Assembly (NCBI GenBank): GCA_020064725.1
Contig: JAGTWJ010000010.1
Coordinates: 1-64,000, forward strand
DNA length: 64,000 nucleotides
DNA from: Drechslerella dactyloides
Lineage: Eukaryota > Ascomycota > Orbiliomycetes > Orbiliales > Orbiliaceae
Reading direction: 5' to 3'
Each line of letters begins with the position of its first letter. Position 1 is the first letter of the stretch. The translations under genes were made by a program, and so were the position numbers. Shown piece after piece: positions 57,338 to 64,000 of the stretch. The notes under the pieces are model-generated. The model had not been told where the DNA came from, searched no databases, and was given only the letters and a program-made list of their open reading frames with translations.

Positions 57338-58719
57338 GCTGTCGGGCTGTGCAGGCGTGGAGTCGCTTCCTGTTCTTGGTGAGGTGTCGTGCCCTGTCGA
57401 AAGGTTGCTGTTGGATTCCGTAGAGTAAACAAGGATTATGCGTTGTCGGGTCGACGTGTGATTTCAACGCCGCAGCGGTTGCTAAAGACGGCAGGACAAG
57501 GTCGATGCGAATCTGCTTATCGATACTATAAGCTAGGCGAGCGCATACGTAGAGCGAAAGACTTACTCGGCCCCGGGAGATGGCTATGAGAGATTAGAGG
57601 AATCTCAAGAACAGCGTAGGACGCCTACTTGAATAAGTAAAACTACGGTTTCACACAAAACTATGACTGTGCAGTGGTTCGATATTTATACTGAAATCAT
57701 TCTAACATATCTTCCAAAAGCTAACGACCACCTACCAAGATAACTTGCATGAAATAAAGGCAGGGCGATCATTCGTAACTGGTTCTGGGTCTCTTACAGG
57801 CGGGGCTGGACAGGCTGTGCGTCTATTGGCGCTGGCTTGGCTGACGTTCGCTGACGTCGTCTGCGTTGCGGTGTCCAACCAGTCGCGTGCTTCTCGCAAG
57901 CAAATCTCGCTCGCGTGCTCCACAAAGCAAACCGGTCCCTACTCAGCGAGAGAGCAGGCAGGCGGTGCTTGGGAGGAGTTATGCAGGTGGATTTCGGCAC
58001 ATAACGGCTCGCATATAATCAACGGTTTGGAAATCCTTAAGATAGACTGGCGCGTCCGCCCAAGATCGGTCCACAAGACGCCAAGATATCAAGCAGGCCG
58101 TAGGTCTCCCGGTCATCATACGCGTCCCTTCGAACCTTAAATGCTTTCGCTGCGCAGTGGCTGTTAAACACCCTGAGACAAGGGGTATCCTGAGCCCCCA
58201 GATGGCGCCATCATGAAGCAGCAACGCCGGAGCACCGTCGAGCGATCCGAACGTACGATTGAGGAGCCATCCCGGCCTCAAGCCCAATTTCTTCCACCAA
58301 TATCCGACCGCAAACACCGCGATCGAGTTGGAGATGGGCGCTCTTTGGTATCAAGATCGAGGCGGTACTATCATAGAGGTATTATATCGGGAACGATTAG
58401 GCCGACCTACAAACAGCAAGGATCTGTTAGCGACAAAGATATCAGATGGTGTCGTACACAACGGCCATACCCGATAGACGATGACTTGTCAAATTTAGAA
58501 CATCTGAATCTCCAAATCCAGAAGGCCGATACATATCAAGACTTCGGCAATAACATGCCGTTAGCTCAGCCGCGACATCGCCCGAGCCGCCAAGCGAGCA
58601 GCCAAGCGAGCCGCCAGCTCATCGGCAGCGGAGCGCCTACTAAAGCTGCGAGTCCGGCATGTAGCATGCGACCGTTCGTATTCTGTGTTCGCACCGAGGG
58701 GCATGTTAACCGCCGCTGA
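57338..58719. other. Intergenic stretch, doubtful frames only
   Basis: A 168-codon ATG frame on plus (58213-58719) ends one base before the stop of the minus gene at 58720. It is Arg/Gln/Ser-rich without a domain, and I do not call it. The remainder holds the promoter of the PAP2 gene. GCCAAGCGAGC words repeat at 58590-58615. Confidence 0.4.
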
Positions 58720-59580
58720 CTAGCTGTTGGCATCTTTTCTGCCCCTAAGACTTCGCCCGGTCCTGTAGGAGGCATTATTCCGATATCGAGTGTTGGCGCC
58801 CCGAGGGTCTAGAAATCTCCGAGGAGGTTTAGGGTTCGGCATCACGGTAGCGAGCCTTCGTCGCTGCTTGGACGCTGCCGGCTTCTGTATCTTGAACGCT
58901 GGTACCTTGGCTCGCTTCGTTGGGTTACGAGTCAACTTCGAGATGTCGTCGCGGCGAGTATAAGTCGACGGTGGCTTCTCCGTTTCCTCCTGCCACAGCC
59001 ATTTCAAAGCCCTGTCCAGACCGGCATCTAGCTTGTAATTGCAGAGCTCAGACAGGGGGATGGCATTCGAAACGATGGAGTCTCTCGAGGATGGCTCCGG
59101 TACAGGCCGGTCGAACTTGTGGATGTAGTCGCGCTCCTGTTCCCCTGCAAGCTTCCGAAGAGTGTGGAAGAGGGCAAGATGGTCAACCGGCCGGCTCCTC
59201 CCAGATGAATGTGGTCTCGGGAGAAGACTACTAGTATCTATGAGCATCTCCGTCGGTTTGGCGGTCCGTTGGGGGTCTGGCGATGGTGGGGAGTCAACCT
59301 CCATCTTGATGCTGCAAGAGTTGCTGGTCCGTGGGTCGGACACGAGGAAGTCCCTCGGGGGGCTTAGGCCTAAGGTTGACGATATTGTAGCTTCTGCGGT
59401 TTTGCGGGTGCGGATATAAGTGGCTCGGTCATTTTGCGGATGGTGGGAGGCAAGACGCGTGGGTCTCCGTGATGGCGGTTCGCAACGCTTTGTTATTGTA
59501 TCACATGACAGGATAACAACAGCGGCTTGGCGCTTACTAGCTTCTCTAGCTACGCCGTATCGAGTTGGAAGCCTTGACAT
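58720..59580 (-). CDS. Basic Pro/Ser/Arg-rich hypothetical protein
   Basis: 286 residues from an ATG at 59580, or 194 residues from an internal ATG at 59304 (MEVDSPPSPDPQR), which looks like a more natural start. Low-complexity, strongly basic ends (KRAKVPAFKIQK, KQRRRLA, RSLRGRKD) suggest nuclear localisation. The only region with ordered character is about residues 130-200, LALFHTLRKLAGEQERDYI ... LDRALKWLWQEE. No family is recognised. It is divergent from the FHA gene at 60141, 560 bp away. The frame could be fortuitous in a GC-rich stretch; the internal-start version is the more likely. Confidence 0.45.
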   Translation of the reverse strand: MSRLPTRYGVAREASKRQAAVVILSCDTITKRCEPPSRRPTRLASHHPQNDRATYIRTRKTAEATISSTLGLSPPRDFLVSDPRTSNSCSIKMEVDSPPSPDPQRTAKPTEMLIDTSSLLPRPHSSGRSRPVDHLALFHTLRKLAGEQERDYIHKFDRPVPEPSSRDSIVSNAIPLSELCNYKLDAGLDRALKWLWQEETEKPPSTYTRRDDISKLTRNPTKRAKVPAFKIQKPAASKQRRRLATVMPNPKPPRRFLDPRGANTRYRNNASYRTGRSLRGRKDANS

Positions 59581-60140
59581 GGAAGCTGCCGAAAGATATT
59601 AAGATCCGCTTCTGGCAGATTGAAAACGCGCAGCCCTGCCGAATAATTCGACGCATTTCCTGAATTCCGGCGCGACACCCTCAATAGTCAATTGTTTTTT
59701 GACAGTACCGAGCCCATGCATGGACGCAGCGACTCGCTGCTTAAGGATCTAAGGGAGACTTCAGGATGAAGCACGAGCGACTATTAGCTATCTGCTCTCG
59801 CCGTTAGCATGTAGCCTACCCCATGTAATTGATACCTTCGAATTACCAGTTGAAGCATAAAGCTGCATACGATACACTTATATACATACATCTCAAAATC
59901 TCGACTTTCGAGCTTTTCGAAGCTTTCACCATTTCGTTTACCCTCCATTCAACATATTACCGTCAGCTCTAACCCCAGCCTGGAGTCTAACACCGACAGG
60001 TTAACTGTCGCTGGGGCACATTTTCATCTTCAAACTTCTCGTTCGCACTTACATATCTTCGTTCGTAAAGGGCTCCTATCCCGCACGGTACCTGCATGAT
60101 AGGGTGAATTGACGAATGGTCGTCAACCCACACGCACATT
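59581..60140. other. Intergenic region, promoter of the FHA gene
   Basis: Pyrimidine- and CA-rich sequence at 59930-60060 (AACATATTACCGTCAGCTCT and similar) looks like the leader and start region of the right-hand gene. No gene. Confidence 0.45.
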
Positions 60141-62079
60141 ATGCCGATATCCTCGAGCAAACTTCGAATTCACAAAATATTTCGGTGGTTGGAATCAGAT
60201 ATCTTCCAAGATGATGCCGTAGTCTGTATAGTTCCCCTTACGCAACCCGCAATCAGCCTGCTCAAAGTTGGAGGCTACCTGAATCACAAAATCGAGCTCG
60301 ATGACCATCCCGACGGCCCGGTAACCACAGTTCCATCCCTGCTCCTCAGCCTTGCGAATCCGCCAAAAGATCCGAAATTTGGCTACACCTTTGGTCTTTC
60401 CAGAACTTCAGATGTGGTCCTGCGATTGGACGGCCTAGGTCCCCGACACTTCAGAATCCACTTCCAGCAAGACACGGGCTGTCTCGTTTTCTCAGACGAG
60501 TCGACTCGAGGTATACCTTTCGTCAATTCTCCTGAGCTAGGTAAATCTTTCCAAACTCACGTTAAGGATGGGCCGCTCGATAGCAAGTTTCAAGTCGGCC
60601 AGAGCGGCGACAGTCTAATATTTCTCGGATTCATTCCCGGTTCTCAACGACACCAAGAAGAACGACGCAAGTATCTTCAGTCAGCGTTTCCAGATATGGC
60701 TAGTTTATACCATTGCCTGTCACCCCCTGACGATACCAAATCTATTGGTGGCTACAGGACTCGAGGTTTAATCGCCAATTCTCAACACCGGGTTATCCGA
60801 GAGAAAGATGGCAAAATGTTTGCCGGGAAATTTCGGTGTCGAGTAAAGCGTCCGTTTTCCTTCGATTCACTACGGCACCAATACGACGTTTTGCGATCTT
60901 TAAAACACGTAATATTTAGTCTCGCTCCATCAGAACCTTTCGATAAGTTTATGCTAACGGCTTAGAAATCCGCAGGAAAACATCATACGCGTCGAAAGAT
61001 TTCTCGAATCGTGTGATAATAGTATAGACACGACGTGGTCTATCTTGATAACCGAGCTGTGTGCACATCGCGACCTCACGCAACATGCAATCAAAAGCTG
61101 GCCAGAATCAAAATTCCTGGACCTGATGAAGCAGACATCCGCGGCATTAAGTTATTTACACAGCCGCCATATTGTCCACAATGCGCTGGCTGAGGAATGC
61201 ATTCTAGTAGCGAATCTGGACCCCCTCCAAGTCAAGATATCTAACCTCGGAGACTCGTGCATTGACTCGAGGTTCTTCCGAACCTTTGTAAGCGATACGT
61301 TGTACGAGCTCCATCATCCCGAATTCGAAGATTGCTTCGATTTGGATAATGTATACGGTCTCACCATCATCCATAAGAGCGGCCCCATCGATGTAAAAAT
61401 CTGCAACAAGATTAGATCAGCGTTCCCGCCACCGAAACGTCGCGGCAACCCAATCTTCGATCCACCTGAGGCAACCGAATTTTGCATCACCACGGCCGCC
61501 GACATCTGGTCTCTCGGCATGATCTACCTCCGCCGGTTGAGAGATATCGCTGAGGTGTATAGCGACTGCAGCTATCGAACCCTGCCATACTACGAATATT
61601 TACAAAATCTGGAAAGCGAAGTGCTGCAGGAATCCAACATGATTCGTATCCTTCCTCAAACGCGTCAGACAGCATATGAGTGTCATGAAATGTTCGAAAG
61701 GTTGCTTTCCGAAGCTTCTCCGAACCACCCGACGTTCGCAAGCCAAGGGACTCAAGACGGCGAGTTGACAGATACGGAAAGCTTAGCTACCGTCAATCCG
61801 TACCCCAGATCGTCATCGCAGGACCCGTACGATACGTTGTCTCCGCCTGTGGAGAAACAAAATTACGACGACTGGGTCGGCGACGACGACGATGATGAGG
61901 ATGAGCTCAGGTTTAGATTTACATCACCAGCTATTGGATATCGCGGCGAGTTAGCGAGCCCGAGCGTATCAAACTTCAACTCTATTACCGGCGTACTCAA
62001 TAGTGGATCACCAGCTCCCAGCTCTACTGAGGCTTCGAAAAACATCCCCCCAAAAGCAAAGCGACAAAAGATCAACTGA
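60141..62079 (+). CDS. FHA-domain pseudokinase
   Basis: Two exons, 60141-60908 and 60976-62079; 623 residues. The 67-bp intron with acceptor CCGCAG joins DVLRSLKH to ENIIRVERFLE, the normal kinase LKHeNIv strand. The FHA domain (~80-155) shows FGLSRTSDVVL and LGPRHFRIHFQQ, the phosphothreonine-binding G-R/S ... H pattern with Ser in its normal place. The kinase-like domain starts at ~205; a lysine in MFAGKFRC takes the VAIK position. The catalytic loop reads HIVHNALAEECILV (HNA instead of HRD) and the DFG position reads SNLGDS, so both catalytic Asp residues are gone. ADIWSLGMIYL (subdomain IX) is kept. The C-terminal ~120 residues are acidic and end in a basic PPKAKRQKIN, a nuclear-type signal. 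It resembles Rad53/Mek1-like FHA kinases in layout but is probably inactive. Confidence 0.85.
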
Positions 62080-62578
62080 GCTCGAGCATTAGACCATCGT
62101 GTTATTGAGTTAACATACGTATATATAATTGATTAAGAGTACGGTAGATGGGGCCTATTTGCGAATGTATTTAGTGTTTTCAACATAGCTAGCGGATTTC
62201 GCTCAATCTACCCACTTTATATTATAATTCAATCAGTCCGTTAGGAAAAAAACCGTATTACTGTTAACAGTTTGATTCACTGTCGACGGATCTATCAGTC
62301 ATAGCTCTGGCAATCAAGTACAGCGTTGAATTATGTGTATAATTTGTTAATTTTCATATAGTGCAATACACCTATCTGTTGTGCTCCTGGTGTTGCCAAG
62401 TCAAGCTGCAACCGGAGGTTCCACTTTTCCATTCGAATGTATTATTCGAGGTTACCTAATTTTATCGTGTAACATGAGAATTGAGCAGGTCCTTTATCTA
62501 GTATTCCCGCTCCTGATGTACGGTTTGCGATGTCGCGGTGTATCGGCACGTCAAGGCCCATGACAGGCAATAGCATAT
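62080..62578. other. Convergent intergenic region
   Basis: AT-rich 3' flanks of the FHA gene and the HET-C-like gene; no coding signal. Confidence 0.5.
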
Positions 62579-64000
62579 CTAGTATCCGTACCCTCCACGA
62601 CGCTCATCGTCATCATCGTCTTTCTTGTGGTGCTTCTTTTTTCCTCTGTGGTCTTCAGAACCGTCACCTCCATAGCTGCCTCCATAGCCGCGAGACTCGC
62701 TATCACCACCACCATATTGGTTATCGTCCCGACGACTGCCGTAGTTGCCGCGCGAGCCGGACTCATTATCGTCGCGACTCCCGTAATTGCCACTACCACT
62801 GTAGTCTTCAGTGCGGCGGCTGCCATATTCGTCATCGCGGCGGCTTCCATAGCTTTGGGTAGTGCTACCATACTCATTATCCTGGCGGCGCCCGTGGCTT
62901 TGGGTGCCACCACTTCCGTATTCGTTGTCATCGCGGCGGCTTCCATAGCTTTGATTTCCACGGCTGCCGTAGCTGTCATCATCCTGGCGTCCACCATAGC
63001 TATCGGTGTTTCTTCCACCGTAGCTTTCCGTGGTCCTACCTCCGTAGCTCTCGGTATCTCTACCACCATAGCTATCTGAGGTTCTACCACCATAGCTATC
63101 GGCGGTTCTACCTCCGTAGCTTTCAGTGTCCCTACCGCCGTAGCTATCAGAAGTCCTACCACCATAGCTATCGTCACGACCGCTGCCATAGCTGCCTCCG
63201 GAGCTTTCATGACGTCCGCTGCCGTAGGACTGCGAGCTCTCGTAGCGTTCGGTGCGCTCATAGCCGCTACCACCGCTGCCATACGTCTGGTGAGTCTCTG
63301 TTCGCTGATAGCTGCTGGTATTACCGCGGCGATCCTCGTTCTGATCGTAGCGGGTGTAAGACTCCGTCTCGCCGCCGCCGGAATACTTAGTCCGGGAGTA
63401 CTCGGCCTTTCCAGAGTGACCGCCAGACTGCCCGTACTCCGTGCGACTCTCCGTGTAGGAATCCTTATCATGGCGCTTGCTAGTAGACGCGTGTTTTTCA
63501 TCGCCGCTGAAACCGCCGAGGATTGAGCTGCCGATGGTACCGAGGAGACCGCCAATTCCACCAGACTCAGCGTGTGAGACTTCGTTGGCATACTTGCCAC
63601 CTCCACGACCTCCCTTATTAGCGTCGGGCAAATCAATGCCGGTCTGAGCCTTAACAAAGTCGGAGATTCCACCCGCGACGCCGCCAACGATAGCGTCGGC
63701 CGCAGCACTAGCAACTCGGTCCTCGAGAGTGCCTCCTCCAGAGAAGTTCTTGCGCATGCCTAATGGTTTGCCGCATCCGTGGCCACTATCATGTACGCCT
63801 TCTTTGTGATTCTCGCCGTTCTCGACGCCACGGCGGGACAGCTTGCGTCGATACTCGTCCTTCTGGCCTCTATCCATCTGGCTCCACCACTCTTCGATTG
63901 AGCTGAACATGATCCTGCGGCCTTCCTTGGCTTCATTATCGCCCTCGTCGCGTTGCGCGGGATGGTGGAGGACACCGCGAATAATGCGATCCATGAGGCG
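62579..64000 (-). CDS. het-c: HET-C-like heterokaryon incompatibility protein, C-terminal part (cut by window edge)
   Basis: The minus frame is open to base 64000, so the N-terminal part lies outside; about 473 residues are seen. The first ~120 match my memory of the conserved HET-C C-terminus: IIRGVLHHPAQRDEGDN, EGRRIMFSSIEEWWSQM, KDEYRRKLSRRGVENGENHK then EGVHDSGHGCGKPLG. A glycine-rich hydrophobic piece with AADAIVGGVAGGI follows. The last ~300 residues are a Gly/Tyr/Ser/Arg repeat, ending in a HRGKKKHHKKDDDDDERR block. HET-C was described in Neurospora as a glycine-rich plasma-membrane protein whose allelic differences cause vegetative incompatibility; whether this copy is polymorphic cannot be seen. 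The ATG at 63994 is internal, not the start. Confidence 0.75.
   Translation of the reverse strand, partial: RLMDRIIRGVLHHPAQRDEGDNEAKEGRRIMFSSIEEWWSQMDRGQKDEYRRKLSRRGVENGENHKEGVHDSGHGCGKPLGMRKNFSGGGTLEDRVASAAADAIVGGVAGGISDFVKAQTGIDLPDANKGGRGGGKYANEVSHAESGGIGGLLGTIGSSILGGFSGDEKHASTSKRHDKDSYTESRTEYGQSGGHSGKAEYSRTKYSGGGETESYTRYDQNEDRRGNTSSYQRTETHQTYGSGGSGYERTERYESSQSYGSGRHESSGGSYGSGRDDSYGGRTSDSYGGRDTESYGGRTADSYGGRTSDSYGGRDTESYGGRTTESYGGRNTDSYGGRQDDDSYGSRGNQSYGSRRDDNEYGSGGTQSHGRRQDNEYGSTTQSYGSRRDDEYGSRRTEDYSGSGNYGSRDDNESGSRGNYGSRRDDNQYGGGDSESRGYGGSYGGDGSEDHRGKKKHHKKDDDDDERRGGYGY
62990..63173 (-). repeat. 24-bp in-frame repeat in the HET-C-like tail
   Basis: About eight copies with a strict 24-base period (CCACCRTAGCTWTC on plus begins at 62991, 63015, 63039, 63063, 63087, 63111, 63135 and 63159) encode SYGGRxxD/E units. 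Further, less regular SYGSRRDDN units extend the low-complexity tail on both sides. Confidence 0.85.

Noticed and set aside
58213..58719. 168-codon ATG frame, Arg/Gln-rich
   Set aside because: No domain, overlaps short frames on the other strand and abuts the stop of the minus gene; considered chance in GC-rich DNA.
62990..63173. Regular 24-bp spacing that might suggest a CRISPR-like array
   Set aside because: The repeats are contiguous, in frame in a coding sequence and without unique spacers; a eukaryotic coding repeat.
62551..63714. 387-codon same-strand frame and 105-150-codon plus frames in the HET-C-like tail
   Set aside because: They are alternative-frame products of the 24-bp repeat (Ala/Thr/Val-rich), with no domain; the conserved HET-C blocks fix the correct frame.

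Overview
The window looks like a chromosome end of a filamentous ascomycete (Pezizomycotina; probably a sordariomycete, but I cannot place the genus). The evidence is a TTAGGG-type telomere at bases 1-105, short 48-112 bp GT-AG introns, secreted fungal enzymes and effector-like proteins, a fungal pogo/Fot1 transposon with C-to-T-type decay, and a HET-C C-terminus at the right edge. All multi-exon models were built by hand from splice consensus, reading-frame continuity and domain continuity.

Left part (1-30 kb): a sparse, decaying subtelomere. A ribosome-inactivating-protein-like toxin gene reads straight into the telomere and takes its last codons and stop from it. Then come an ankyrin-repeat relic, a four-exon secreted effector-like gene, a membrane protein, a secreted pepsin-type protease, a long stretch with only relics and a small foldback element, a relic of a nucleoside-phosphorylase-like gene, a five-exon hydrophobic secreted protein, a 1.89 kb RIP-degraded pogo-like transposon, a secreted PAF-acetylhydrolase-like esterase and a large secreted protein resembling DUF7029/DUF7223 proteins.

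Middle (30-50 kb): a tiny cysteine-rich secreted protein, a modular cellulase (CBM1-GH5-X2-CBM46) with a decayed GH7 cellulase nearby, and a divergent pair I consider the main find: a nucleoside-phosphorylase-fold protein (40.0-41.1 kb, minus) and a NACHT-ankyrin NLR-like protein (42.3-45.6 kb, plus). The C-terminus of the first and the N-terminus of the second carry the same gap-free ~24-residue motif, which contains an RHIM/PP-like core. This is the architecture of fungal amyloid-signalling effector/receptor pairs. A secreted HExxH metallopeptidase and two orphan secreted proteins follow.

Right part (56-64 kb): more housekeeping-like. It holds a PAP2 lipid phosphatase, a basic hypothetical protein, an FHA-pseudokinase and the C-terminal half of a HET-C-type heterokaryon-incompatibility protein cut by the window edge.

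Taken together the region encodes secreted attack and nutrition functions (toxin, protease, esterase, cellulase, effectors) and self/non-self recognition functions (PNP/NLR pair, HET-C), with many relics, as expected for fast-evolving chromosome ends.
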